Source: DASPWW01 sp963841715 (GTDB lineage Bacteria; Actinomycetota; Thermoleophilia; Solirubrobacterales; 70-9). Taken from it: 64,000 nt of DNA. This document shows positions 32,470 through 41,064 of this stretch, piece by piece. The notes under the pieces were generated by a model. The model worked only from the letters and a program-made list of their open reading frames with translations, ran no database searches and was not told where the DNA came from. A program made the position numbers and the translations under genes. The stretch lies in contig CAWJDP010000001.1 of NCBI GenBank assembly GCA_963841715.1, positions 310,001 through 374,000 on the forward strand. Reading direction: 5' to 3'. Positions within the stretch are counted from its first letter, which is position 1. The number at the start of each line of letters is the position of its first letter.

Positions 32470-34385
32470 TGTACCTGCGCGAGGACAAGCGCCCGACTGG
32501 CTCGCCGCAGTTCCAGCTCCGCGTCGCGGTGCTGACCGGGATCGCGCTGGCGATGTTCCTGATCATCTTCTTCCGCCTCTGGTACCTCGAGGTGCTGTCG
32601 GGCGACAAGTACGCGAAGGAGGCCCAGAACAACCAGGTGCGGACGCTTCGCGTCCCGGCGCCACGCGGTCAGATCCTCGACCGCGGCGGCAACGTGCTCG
32701 TCGACAACCGGACCGCGCTCGCGCTCCAAGTCGTCCCCCAGAACCTGCCCGGGAACGGGAGGCGCCGCTCCTCCGAACTCGCGCACCTCGGCCACGTGAT
32801 CGGGACCTCGCCGTCGAAGATCCGCTCCGAGATCCGGAGGCAACGCCAGCAGCTCCCGGCGAGCCCGGTGACGCTGCAGCGCAACATCTCCTACCCGATC
32901 GTCTACTACCTGCAGGAGCACGAGGGCTCGTTCCCCGGCATCGACGTCCAGCGCGTGTTCGTCCGCAACTACCCGCACGGCGACCTCGGCGCGCACATCT
33001 TCGGCTACGTGGGCCAGGTGAGCGCCGGGCAGCTGAAGGAGCCCCGCTACCAGGACCTGCAGCCCGGCGATGAGATTGGCCAGAGCGGACTCGAGTACAG
33101 CTACGACAGCGCGCTTCGCGGCCACGCCGGGACGACCAAGGTCCAGGTCGACGCACGCGGCCGCCCTCGCGGAGCTCCACTCAGCTCGCACAAGGCGACC
33201 GCGGGTGACGATCTCAAGCTTGCCCTCGACGCCAAGGCCCAGGCGGCCGGCGAGCAGGCGCTGTCCTCGTTCGGCGGGCTCCCCGGGGCGTTCGCGGTGA
33301 TGAACGTTCACAACGGCGAGGTCCTCGGACTCGGCTCCTACCCGACCTTCGATCCCTCCGTGTTCACGCGTCCCCACGTCCCGCCGGCGCTGTTCAAGCG
33401 CCTGAGCTCGAAGAGCGCCGGCTCGCCGCTCTCGGACCGCGCGATCCAGGGGCTGTACCCGGACGGCTCGACGTTCAAGCCGATCACGGCGATCGCGGCG
33501 CTCGAGGACCACCTGATCACGCCGACGACGCCGATCGACGACCCGGGATCGATCACAGTCGGCGGGGTCACGTTCAAGGACGCGGGCGGCGGAGCGGGGT
33601 TTGGGACGCTGACGCTCGCCGACGCGCTCAAGGTCTCCTCCGACGTCTTCTTCTACAAGCTCGGCCTCAAGGCCGAGGCGTCCGGCGACGAGCCGATCCA
33701 GCACTGGGCGACGGAGCTCGGGATCGGGAGCGCCACCGGGATCGACCTCCCGGCCGAGGTCGGCGGGCTCGTGCCGACCCCCGAGTGGCGAAACAAGCTC
33801 TACAAGGCGGGGCAGACCGACCGTCCCTGGAGCGCCGGCGACGGGGTCAACCTCGCTGTCGGCCAGGGCGATGTGGAGACGAACCCGATCCAGCTCGCCG
33901 TGGCCTACTCGGCGCTGGCGAACGGGGGCAACGTTCTCCGCCCGCACCTCGCCGACAGCGTCGAGGACCCAAGCGGCCGCGTCGTGCAGGAGATCAATCC
34001 TGCACCGCGGAGGCACGTGAACATCGACCCGCAGTACCAGCGCGTGATCCTCGCCGGCATGCACGCCGGAGCTCAGGAGCCGGGAGGCACCTCGTACAAG
34101 GTCTTTGGGGGCTTCCGTGAGCCGATCGCGGGGAAGACCGGGACCGCGCAGCGCGGCGCGTTCCAGCAGGACCAGTCGTGGTACGTCGCGCTCGCGCCGT
34201 ACCCGGATCCCAAGTACGCGGTCGCGGTGACGATCGAGCGCGGCGGCTTCGGTGCCGACTCCGCGGCCCCCGCGGCCCGGAGCATCCTCGAGGCACTGCC
34301 GCAGTCGAGCCCGGGAGGCGCGGGGGCAACTCCCGCGGCACCGTCGGGCTCGCCCGGGCCGTCGGGCGGCGGGAGCTACGACTGA
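32466..34385 (+). CDS. mrdA: Penicillin-binding protein 2, peptidoglycan DD-transpeptidase
   Basis: 639 residues. N-terminal transmembrane helix (ALAMFLIIFFRLWYLEV), dimerisation/pedestal domain (APRGQILDRGGNVLVDN; GYVGQVS; DEIGQSGLEYSYDSALRG), then the transpeptidase domain with STFK nucleophile motif (~334: YPDGSTFKPITAI), SSD (~391) and KTG (~556: AGKTGTAQ). It cross-links peptidoglycan during elongation with RodA as glycosyltransferase partner. A Gly/Ser/Pro-rich tail of ~35 residues ends it. Starts GTG 32466 or ATG 32469. Confidence 0.96.
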   Translation: MMYLREDKRPTGSPQFQLRVAVLTGIALAMFLIIFFRLWYLEVLSGDKYAKEAQNNQVRTLRVPAPRGQILDRGGNVLVDNRTALALQVVPQNLPGNGRRRSSELAHLGHVIGTSPSKIRSEIRRQRQQLPASPVTLQRNISYPIVYYLQEHEGSFPGIDVQRVFVRNYPHGDLGAHIFGYVGQVSAGQLKEPRYQDLQPGDEIGQSGLEYSYDSALRGHAGTTKVQVDARGRPRGAPLSSHKATAGDDLKLALDAKAQAAGEQALSSFGGLPGAFAVMNVHNGEVLGLGSYPTFDPSVFTRPHVPPALFKRLSSKSAGSPLSDRAIQGLYPDGSTFKPITAIAALEDHLITPTTPIDDPGSITVGGVTFKDAGGGAGFGTLTLADALKVSSDVFFYKLGLKAEASGDEPIQHWATELGIGSATGIDLPAEVGGLVPTPEWRNKLYKAGQTDRPWSAGDGVNLAVGQGDVETNPIQLAVAYSALANGGNVLRPHLADSVEDPSGRVVQEINPAPRRHVNIDPQYQRVILAGMHAGAQEPGGTSYKVFGGFREPIAGKTGTAQRGAFQQDQSWYVALAPYPDPKYAVAVTIERGGFGADSAAPAARSILEALPQSSPGGAGATPAAPSGSPGPSGGGSYD

Positions 34386-35596
34386 TGGCGACCGCGAGGG
34401 CACGCGTAGCGCCGCGGCCGCGCCCCTTCGAGCGTTCGCGGATCGGCGTTGTCGAGCGCACCGGGGTCTCGAACCTCGATCCGCTGCTGCTCGCCTCGGC
34501 GATCGGTCTGATCCTGTTCAGCGTCGTCACGCTGGCGCTGACGACGAAGGGCGATGTTCCCGGCAACCCGTACTTCTACGTGGTCCGCCAGAGCATCTAC
34601 GCGGTGCTCGGGATCGCGGCGATGCTGGCACTGTCGCGGATCGACTACTCGCGATTCCGCGAGCTTCGCGTCGGCCTCTACACGGCGATGATCAGCGGGA
34701 TCATCCTCGTCCTTTTGCTCGGGGGCGCGACGCGCGGATCGCGGAGGTGGATTGAGCTGCCGTTCTTCACCTTCCAGCCGTCGGAGATCGGCAAGGTGCT
34801 GCTGATCCTGGCGCTGTCGGCTTTCGCCCTCGACCGCCTTCGGCGCACAACCGAGCGTGGGCGCACGCTGCGCCTGCTGGCGCTCGGGCTCGTGCCTGCC
34901 CTTATCGTGTTCGTGCAGCCAGATATCGGCACCGGCATCGTCTACGGCGTAATCACCCTTGCTGTCTTGTTCATTTCCGGCGTCCGCTGGACGCATTTCG
35001 TGGCCCTCGGGGCCGCCGCTGCGGGTTTGGTGATCCTCGTCTTGGTGATCGCACCCGCGATCGGAACGCCGGTGTTGAAGGGCTATCAGGAGGAGCGGCT
35101 AACCTCGTTCATGAATCCGAGTCAGGATCCCCGCGACTCCAGTTACCAGATCAATCAGGCCTTGATTGCAATCGGCGCCGGTGAAAAGACCGGGCGCGGC
35201 GACGAGGCCTCGCAGACGCGGCAGGGCTTCCTGCCAGAGCGCCACACCGACTTCATCTTTGCGGTCGTTGGAGAGCGCTTCGGCTTCGTCGGTGCCGCGT
35301 TCCTACTGTCCCTCTACGCCCTACTCATCTGGAGGGCGTTGCGTATCATGACGCTTTCGAAGAACGCCTACGGGAGCATGGTCGCCGGCGCGATCGCCGC
35401 GATGCTCATGTTCCAGATCTTCATCAACGTCGGCATGACCCTCGGGTTGATGCCGATCACGGGGATCCCGTTGCCGCTGATGAGCTACGGCGGATCGTCG
35501 GTGCTTGTCACCTTCATGGCGATCGGGCTCCTGCAGAGCGTCTGGGTACAAGCGCATCTCACCTCCAGAAGTGGGGCTCGACCACTTCTGAGGTGA
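34385..35596 (+). CDS. rodA: Peptidoglycan glycosyltransferase RodA
   Basis: 403 residues from ATG 34385, overlapping the mrdA stop (TGATG). SEDS-family features: ~10 TM helices, FFTFQPSEIGKVLLILALSAF, FVQPDIGTGIVYG with the catalytic Asp after QP, PERHTDFIFAVVGERFGFVGA, and IPLPLMSYGGSSVLV. It polymerises lipid II in the elongasome with PBP2. The last codons form the left arm of a hairpin reaching the rng start. Confidence 0.96.
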   Translation: MATARARVAPRPRPFERSRIGVVERTGVSNLDPLLLASAIGLILFSVVTLALTTKGDVPGNPYFYVVRQSIYAVLGIAAMLALSRIDYSRFRELRVGLYTAMISGIILVLLLGGATRGSRRWIELPFFTFQPSEIGKVLLILALSAFALDRLRRTTERGRTLRLLALGLVPALIVFVQPDIGTGIVYGVITLAVLFISGVRWTHFVALGAAAAGLVILVLVIAPAIGTPVLKGYQEERLTSFMNPSQDPRDSSYQINQALIAIGAGEKTGRGDEASQTRQGFLPERHTDFIFAVVGERFGFVGAAFLLSLYALLIWRALRIMTLSKNAYGSMVAGAIAAMLMFQIFINVGMTLGLMPITGIPLPLMSYGGSSVLVTFMAIGLLQSVWVQAHLTSRSGARPLLR

Positions 35597-35597
35597 G
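35558..35597 (+). promoter_or_regulatory. 16-bp hairpin covering the rng ribosome binding site
   Basis: Left arm CTCACCT-C-CAGAAGTGG (35558-35574, with one bulged C), loop GGCTCGA, right arm CCACTTCTG-AGGTGAG (35582-35597). All 16 pairs are Watson-Crick. The right arm contains the rodA stop and the AGGTGAG Shine-Dalgarno element of rng, whose TTG start follows three bases later. RNase E of E. coli controls its own mRNA through a 5'-UTR hairpin, so this is a candidate feedback element. Confidence 0.7.
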
Positions 35598-35600
35598 AAT

Positions 35601-37538
35601 TTGAGAAAGCGAATACTCGTATCGGTTGACCGCGGTGAGACCCGCGTCGCCGTGCTCGAATCGAAGCGTGGCGGCGGCCAGGACAAGTCCGGCGGCGAGA
35701 AGGGCTCAGGCTCCAAGCGGGGGCGCCGCAAGCGCGCCTCGGGGCCGCGCGGCGGCGAGAAGGTCGCCGAGCTCTACGTCGAGCGCCGGGGCCAGCGGTC
35801 GATCGTCGGAAACATCTACAAGGGCGTTGTCGACAACGTCCTGCCCGGAATGGAGGCCGCGTTCGTCGACATCGGCCTGGAGCGAAACGGCTTCCTCCAC
35901 GTCGATGAGATCGTGATGCCGGACGGGAAACAGGTGCCGCGCCGCGGGCGCGGCAGGGGCACGCGGATCGACCAGCTGATCAAGCCGAGGCAGGAGATCC
36001 TCGTCCAGGTTGTCAAGGACCCGCTGAAGACGAAGGGCGCGCGGCTCAGCATGCAGTTGTCGATCGCCGGGCGCTACCTCGTCTACATGCCGCAGGGAGG
36101 AGGCGTCGGCGTCAGCCGCCGGCTCCCCGACGGCGAGCGCGAGCGGCAGCGGAAGATGATCGAGAGGCTCCACAAGTCCGGGCCCGCAAAATCCGGTGGG
36201 CTGATCGTGCGCACCGCCGCCCAGGGGGCGAAGAAGCCCGACTTCGAGCGCGAGATCGACTATCTGCTGAAGCTGAACCAGGTGCTCGAGCGTCGCGCCG
36301 AGGGCGCGAGCGCACCGGCGCTCGTGTTCCAGGAGGCGGACCTGTCGATCCGGGTCCTTCGTGACGTGCTGCGCAGCGAGTTCGACGGCGCGGTGATCGA
36401 CGACCAGAAGCAGCACGAGCGCGTGACCGGGTTCTTCCAGCGCACCGGCCCGGAGCTTGTCGACTCCGTCGAGCTGTACAAGGACCGCAAGCCCCTGTTC
36501 GAGCGCTACGGGGTCGATGAGACCTTCGCCTCGGTCCTGCAGCGGCGGGTCGATCTACCCTCGGGTGGCTATCTGATGATCGACTATGCCGAAGCGCTGA
36601 CGGTGATCGACATCAACACCGGCAGCTTCACCGGCCGCGGCAAGGGCCGGCTCGAGGACACGATCACGCGCGTCAACGTTGAGGCGGCTGAGGAGACGGT
36701 GCGCCAGCTGCGACTGCGCGACATAGGCGGGATCATCGTCATCGACTTCATCGACATGGCGCGGTCGAGCAACCGCGACCAGGTGCTGAAGACCCTCCGC
36801 AAGGCGCTCGACGAGGACCGCACGAAGACATACGTCGTTGAGGTCTCCCCATTGGGGCTGGTCGAGATGACACGGCAGAACGTCACCGACGGCGTCCGCG
36901 AGATCCTCACCAAGACGTGCCCGACCTGCGGCGGCGAGGGCGTAGTCCAGTCCGAGGAGACCGTCGCGATCGAGGTCATGCGCGAGCTCCGCGATCTCGT
37001 CGAGGAGCGGCCGAAGCCGGAGGCGTTCCTGATCCGCGTCAACCCGAAGGTCGCGGAGGAGCTGCTTCGCGAGGACAGTGGGCTGACCGAGCTCGAGGCT
37101 GAGGCCGGGAAGCACTTCCACTTCGAGGGCGGCGACGCGCTGCCGATCGACACGTTCGACGTCATCGACAGCGGCTCGCGGCAGAAGATCGCCGAGCGGG
37201 CGCTGCCGGTGCAGGTCGGCGAGGAGGTGCTGGTGACGATCGAGGAGCCGCACATGTATCGCGCCGAAGACGCCGTCGCGAGGATCGACTCGTACGTGAT
37301 CAGCGTCTCGGGCGGCGCCTCGCACGTCGGCGACCGCAAGCTCGTGCGGATAGACAGCGTCGACCGCGCGGCGGCGGTTGCCTCGCTCGTCGACGGCGGT
37401 CCGAACGGGGATCGCGCCGACGATCAGGACGACGGCGAGGGGCTAGAATCGACGCCTAAGCGACGGCGCCGCGGCCGACGAGGCGGCAGGCGCCGTAGGC
37501 AGACCTCAGACTCCGGGAGTCAGACATCAGGCGCCTGA
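35601..37538 (+). CDS. rng: Ribonuclease E/G family endoribonuclease
   Basis: 645 residues from TTG 35601. Order: short N-terminal strand, Lys/Arg/Gly-rich insert (~25-50), S1 domain (GNIYKGVVDNVLPGMEAAFVDIGLERNGFLHVDE), RNase-H-like and 5' sensor parts, and catalytic DNase-I-like domain with Asp in VIDINTGSF (~334) and IVIDFIDMA (~380). The zinc-link CPTCGG (~439) and a ~150-residue C-terminal region follow. It cleaves single-stranded A/U-rich RNA near 5' monophosphates and matures rRNA. Placement after rodA mirrors the mreBCD-rng order of other bacteria. Its expression may be limited by the hairpin at 35558-35597. Confidence 0.94.
   Translation: MRKRILVSVDRGETRVAVLESKRGGGQDKSGGEKGSGSKRGRRKRASGPRGGEKVAELYVERRGQRSIVGNIYKGVVDNVLPGMEAAFVDIGLERNGFLHVDEIVMPDGKQVPRRGRGRGTRIDQLIKPRQEILVQVVKDPLKTKGARLSMQLSIAGRYLVYMPQGGGVGVSRRLPDGERERQRKMIERLHKSGPAKSGGLIVRTAAQGAKKPDFEREIDYLLKLNQVLERRAEGASAPALVFQEADLSIRVLRDVLRSEFDGAVIDDQKQHERVTGFFQRTGPELVDSVELYKDRKPLFERYGVDETFASVLQRRVDLPSGGYLMIDYAEALTVIDINTGSFTGRGKGRLEDTITRVNVEAAEETVRQLRLRDIGGIIVIDFIDMARSSNRDQVLKTLRKALDEDRTKTYVVEVSPLGLVEMTRQNVTDGVREILTKTCPTCGGEGVVQSEETVAIEVMRELRDLVEERPKPEAFLIRVNPKVAEELLREDSGLTELEAEAGKHFHFEGGDALPIDTFDVIDSGSRQKIAERALPVQVGEEVLVTIEEPHMYRAEDAVARIDSYVISVSGGASHVGDRKLVRIDSVDRAAAVASLVDGGPNGDRADDQDDGEGLESTPKRRRRGRRGGRRRRQTSDSGSQTSGA
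37444..37449 (+). promoter_or_regulatory. Internal promoter for rplU-rpmA-obgE
   Basis: TAGAAT (a near-consensus -10) lies within the last ~95 bases of rng. Transcription would start near 37456, giving a ~119-base rplU leader that contains the inverted repeats at 37500-37560. No clear -35 is visible. Confidence 0.45.
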
Positions 37539-37560
37539 AGTCCGAGGTCTGAAGTCTGAG
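37500..37560 (+). promoter_or_regulatory. Structured leader between rng and rplU
   Basis: Three nested elements are visible. CAGACCTC (37500-37507) pairs with GAGGTCTG (37544-37551). GACTCC-G-GGAGTC (37509-37521) and CAGGCGCCTG (37528-37537) are internal palindromes. An alternative pairing joins CTCAGACT (37505-37512) to AGTCTGAG (37553-37560), and the octamer CTGAAGTC repeats at 37535 and 37550. Mutually exclusive folds upstream of an L21 gene suggest autogenous control or an RNase site. Confidence 0.55.
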
Positions 37561-37574
37561 TACGGACAGAGAAG

Positions 37575-38126
37575 ATGAGCCTGAGCTATGCGATAGTCGA
37601 GTCCGGCGGCAAGCAGTACCGTGCCGAGAAGGGAGCGACCCTGCTCGTCGACCGCTTGTCCGCCGACGAGGGGGCGAAGGTGGCGCTGCGCCCGGTGATG
37701 TTCCGGGGGGACAAGAACGTCCTCCTCGACGCCTCCGAGCTCGACAAGGTCAAGGTCGAGGCGGTCGTCGCTGGCCACGAGCGCGGGCCGAAGGTGCGGG
37801 TGTTCAAGTACCGCGCCAAGAAGACGTATCGGCGCCGGGGCGGGCACCGCTCGGAGCTGACCCGGCTCGAGGTCACCGACGTGAAGCTGCTGAGCCGGAA
37901 GCCGGCGGCGTCGAAGGCTGCTGAGGGCGAAGCCAAGTCGGCGGCGAAGAAGCCGCCCGCGAAGGAGCCCGCGGCGAAGAAGCCGCCCGCCAAGAAGCCC
38001 GCCGCCAAGAAGCCCGCGGCGAAGAAGCCGTCCGCCAACAAGCCCGTGGCCAAGAAGCCCGCGGCCAAGAAGCCCGCCGCCAAGCCGAAGTCGCGCTCGT
38101 CGTCGTCTGCTAGGAAGGAGAGCTGA
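37575..38126 (+). CDS. rplU: 50S ribosomal protein L21 with long Lys/Ala/Pro tail
   Basis: 183 residues. The first ~108 are normal L21 (YAIVESGGKQYRAEKGATLLVDRL ... GPKVRVFKYRAKKTYRRRGGHRSELTRLEVTDV). The remaining ~75 are a histone-H1-like tail of repeated AAKKPPAKK / AKKPAAKKPA units ending in a Ser-rich patch. Ordinary L21 is ~100 residues. The tail may bind rRNA or DNA or be a simple-repeat expansion. The stop overlaps rpmA (TGATG). The gene is first in rplU-rpmA-obgE. Confidence 0.96.
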   Translation: MSLSYAIVESGGKQYRAEKGATLLVDRLSADEGAKVALRPVMFRGDKNVLLDASELDKVKVEAVVAGHERGPKVRVFKYRAKKTYRRRGGHRSELTRLEVTDVKLLSRKPAASKAAEGEAKSAAKKPPAKEPAAKKPPAKKPAAKKPAAKKPSANKPVAKKPAAKKPAAKPKSRSSSSARKES

Positions 38127-38380
38127 TGGCGCACAAGAAGGGACTTGGATCCAGCCGCAACGGCCGTGACTCGAACCCGAAGATGCTCGGGGTGAAGGTG
38201 TTCGCGGGCCAACGCGTGGGCGGAGGCGAGATCATCGTCCGCCAGCGCGGGACTCGGTTCCGCGCCGGCGACGGCGCCGGGATCGGCCGCGACCACACGG
38301 TCTTCGCTACCCGCGCCGGCGTCGTCGAGTTCCAGCCCTCGCGCAAGGGCCGCGTGGTCTCTGTAACCGAGACCTCCTAG
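38126..38380 (+). CDS. rpmA: 50S ribosomal protein L27
   Basis: 84 residues. MAHKKGLGSSRNGRDSNPKM at the N-terminus is the flexible arm near the peptidyl-transferase centre, followed by VFAGQRVGGGEIIVRQRGTRFRAG and the GIGRDHTVFATRAGVVEF segment. There is no N-terminal cleavage extension like that of Firmicutes. ATG overlaps the rplU stop. Confidence 0.97.
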   Translation: MAHKKGLGSSRNGRDSNPKMLGVKVFAGQRVGGGEIIVRQRGTRFRAGDGAGIGRDHTVFATRAGVVEFQPSRKGRVVSVTETS

Positions 38381-38406
38381 CCGGCCGCGGCGAAAGGCGG
38401 CCCCGG

Positions 38407-39693
38407 ATGCTCTACGACCGGGCGAGGATCTACGTCGAGGGCGGGCGCGGCGGTAACGGCTGTGTGAGCTTCCGGCGCGAGGCCCACGTCCCGCGCGGAG
38501 GCCCAGACGGCGGCGACGGGGGGCGCGGCGGCGACGTCGTGCTCGTTTGCGACGCCTCGAGGCGGGACCTCGCGGCGATGCGCCACGGCAGGCACTTCCG
38601 CGCCGGACGCGGGGGACACGGGCAGGGCAAGAACCGCCACGGCGCGCGGGGGGACGACGAGGTCATCCCAGTCGCGCCAGGCACCGAGATTAGTGGGATC
38701 GAGGGCGAGCGGTTCGACTTCACGGCGCCCGGCCAGCGCGCCGTCGTCGCCGCGGGCGGCGCGGGCGGGCACGGCAACAAGCGCTTCGCAACCTCCACCC
38801 GCCAGGCGCCGCGGTTCGCCGAGCGCGGGCTCGAGGGTGCGGCCGGGTGGATCGAGCTGCGTCTCAAGCTGCTCGCCGACGCCGGCCTCGTCGGGCTCCC
38901 CAACGCCGGCAAGTCCTCACTGCTCGCGCGGATGACCAGGGCCACTCCGAAGGTCGCCGGGTATCCGTTCACGACTGTGGAGCCGGTGCTCGGCACGCTC
39001 GAGGCCGACGACCGCCAGCTCGTCCTCGCCGACATCCCCGGCCTGATCGAGGGCGCAGCCGAGGGTGCGGGACTCGGCCACGAGTTCCTCGCCCACGTCG
39101 AGCGCTGCCGGCTGCTCGTCCACGTCGTCGAGATCGCGGCCGAGGATGTTCGCCGCGCCTACGAGACCGTGCGGGGCGAGCTCGAGGCGCACGGCGCCGG
39201 CCTCGCCGAGCTGCCCGAGCTGGTCGTGCTCTCGAAGCGCGACCTGGTCCGCGACGACGAGGCCGAGCGGATCGCCGGCGAGTGTCGCGAGCGGCTCGGG
39301 GACGGCGTGCTCGACGTCAGCGCCGTGTCCGCGGCGACCGGGGCGGGGATCGACGAGCTTCGCCGCGCGATCCTCGACGCCGCGCCGGCTGAGGTCGTCG
39401 AGTCAGCGACGGCCGCGGCCAAGCCTCGGTTCGAGGCCGAGCACCGCGTCTACCGGCCCGAGGGCGACCAGGGGTTCCAGGTCGTTCGCGAGGAGGGGCG
39501 GGCGTTTCGCGTCGAGGGCCGCGGGATCGAGCTGCTCGCGAACCGCCACGATCTCGACAACCACGAGGCGATGGCCTACCTCGAGGGGCGGCTGCGCGAG
39601 ATCGGCGTGCTCGCGGCGCTGCGCTCGGCCGGGTTCGAGCCCGGCGACGAGATCAGGATCGGCGAGGTCGCATTCGATCTTGATCCCGGCTAG
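38407..39693 (+). CDS. obgE: Obg family GTPase, ribosome assembly
   Basis: 428 residues. Obg fold first (FYDRARIYVEGGRGGNGCVSF-like, Gly-rich loops), then the G domain with G1 GLPNAGKSSLLARM, switch I PFTTVEPVLG, G3 DIPGLIEGAAEGAGLGHEFL, and G4 LSKRDL. A C-terminal OCT domain follows (FRVEGRGIELLANRHDLDN; GDEIRIGEVAFDLDP). It acts in 50S assembly and the stringent response. It follows rpmA by 26 bases. Confidence 0.96.
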   Translation: MLYDRARIYVEGGRGGNGCVSFRREAHVPRGGPDGGDGGRGGDVVLVCDASRRDLAAMRHGRHFRAGRGGHGQGKNRHGARGDDEVIPVAPGTEISGIEGERFDFTAPGQRAVVAAGGAGGHGNKRFATSTRQAPRFAERGLEGAAGWIELRLKLLADAGLVGLPNAGKSSLLARMTRATPKVAGYPFTTVEPVLGTLEADDRQLVLADIPGLIEGAAEGAGLGHEFLAHVERCRLLVHVVEIAAEDVRRAYETVRGELEAHGAGLAELPELVVLSKRDLVRDDEAERIAGECRERLGDGVLDVSAVSAATGAGIDELRRAILDAAPAEVVESATAAAKPRFEAEHRVYRPEGDQGFQVVREEGRAFRVEGRGIELLANRHDLDNHEAMAYLEGRLREIGVLAALRSAGFEPGDEIRIGEVAFDLDPG

Positions 39694-39764
39694 ATGACGT
39701 GCCCAGGGACGTCATGAACGCCTGAGAAGCCTCGAGCCCCGGTTCCGTGGAACCGGGGCTCGAG
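39694..39764 (+). terminator. Two consecutive hairpins after obgE
   Basis: First hairpin: ATGACGT (39694-39700), 8-base loop, ACGTCAT (39709-39715). Second: CTCGAGCCCCGGTTCC (39731-39746), 2-base apex, GGAACCGGGGCTCGAG (39749-39764), a perfect 16-bp stem. No U-tract follows. They close the rplU-rpmA-obgE unit before proB. Confidence 0.8.
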
Positions 39765-39823
39765 CCGAATGGCATCCGGGCCCGTCCCGAGGCTTGGGGT
39801 CGCGCGCCTATCCTTGCCCGACC

Positions 39824-40912
39824 ATGACCGTGGTCGTGAAACTGGGCTCGGCGATCGTCTCCGGCGACGACGGCGAACTGCGCTCGGCCGTGCTCGACAG
39901 CGTCTGCGCGCAGGTCGCCGAGCTGCACGAGGGCGGCGAGAACGTCGCGCTCGTCACCTCGGGCGCGATCGCGCGCGGGATGCGGATGATGGGGCTCGGC
40001 GGCCGCCCGGGCGCAATCGACGAACTCCAGGCGGCGTCGGCTGTCGGGCAGGGGTCGCTGTTTCGGGCCTACGAGGAGCGGCTCGGGTCCGCCGACGTGC
40101 ACGCCGCGCAGGTGTTGCTGACGGCGTTCGACATGTCGGCGCGGATGCATTACGTAAACGCCCGGCGCACGCTCCGGCGACTGCTCGAGTGGCGGGTGGT
40201 CCCGGTCGTGAACGAGAACGACACCACCGCGACCGACGAGATCACCTTCGGCGACAACGACTTCCTCTCCGCCCAGGTCGCGTTCCTGCTCGAGGCGCGG
40301 CTGCTCGTCCTCCTCACCGACACCGCCGGCCTGCACACCGACGACCCTCGGATCGACCCTGGCGCCGAGCTGATCGAGGAGGTCGATGACTTCAGCGAGC
40401 TGTCGCGGTACGAGATCGGTGACCGCACCTCGCCCTACGGGCTCGGTGGGATGCGGAGCAAGGTCGCCGCCGCGGAGATGGCGAGCGCCGCCGGAATCCC
40501 GGCCGTGATCTGCGACGGGACCGCGCAGGGGACGCTGACGGCCGCGGCCACCGGCGAGCGCGTTGGGACGCGGTTCGCGCCGCACCCTGAGCGCACGCCG
40601 AGCTTCAAGCTCTGGCTGCGCTACGCGAAGCCGGCGCGCGGACGCGTAGTGATCGACGAGGGCGCAGCGCGCGTGCTGCGCGACAGCGGCAGCAGCCTGC
40701 TGCCGGTCGGGATCACGGCGGTCGAGGGCGAGTTCGCGGCCGGCGACGCGATCGAGGTTGCGAGCGAAGGCGGCGTGGTCGGGAAGGGGATCGCCAACTA
40801 CTCGGCCGAGGAGCTGGCGCGGATCAAGGGGATGAAGTCGGCCGAGGTCCGGGAGCTGATCCCGCGCGCGAGCGAGGAGGCGGTGCACCGCGACCGGTTC
40901 GTGCTCACCTGA
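39824..40912 (+). CDS. proB: Glutamate 5-kinase
   Basis: 362 residues from ATG 39824 (MTVVVKLGSAIVSGDDGEL). The amino-acid-kinase domain has ENVALVTSGAIARGMRMMGL, FDMSARMHYVNARRTLRRLL, VVPVVNENDTTATDEITFGDND and LVLLTDTAGLHTDDPR. A C-terminal PUA domain (~275-360: ARGRVVIDEGAARVLRDSGSSLLPVGI) follows. It phosphorylates glutamate in the first step of proline synthesis and is usually feedback-inhibited by proline. proA follows after ~150 bases. Confidence 0.95.
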   Translation: MTVVVKLGSAIVSGDDGELRSAVLDSVCAQVAELHEGGENVALVTSGAIARGMRMMGLGGRPGAIDELQAASAVGQGSLFRAYEERLGSADVHAAQVLLTAFDMSARMHYVNARRTLRRLLEWRVVPVVNENDTTATDEITFGDNDFLSAQVAFLLEARLLVLLTDTAGLHTDDPRIDPGAELIEEVDDFSELSRYEIGDRTSPYGLGGMRSKVAAAEMASAAGIPAVICDGTAQGTLTAAATGERVGTRFAPHPERTPSFKLWLRYAKPARGRVVIDEGAARVLRDSGSSLLPVGITAVEGEFAAGDAIEVASEGGVVGKGIANYSAEELARIKGMKSAEVRELIPRASEEAVHRDRFVLT

Positions 40913-41064
40913 GCCGCGTGGCGCGCGATCGAGCGCAGCGAGTGCCTGGATCTCGCGAAGCTGATCGCCGACCGCTGGGCGACGGATATGCAGCCTCGTC
41001 GGAAAGGGCAGGAGGAGGCAGGGTGGCGGGGGGAGGCGACTAGCCCGCCGGTTACCCTTGTGGC

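Noticed and set aside
40913..41064. Possible remnant (AIERSECLDLAKLIADRW) between proB and proA
   Set aside because: Only a short stretch resembles protein; no start, motif or codon evidence supports a gene.
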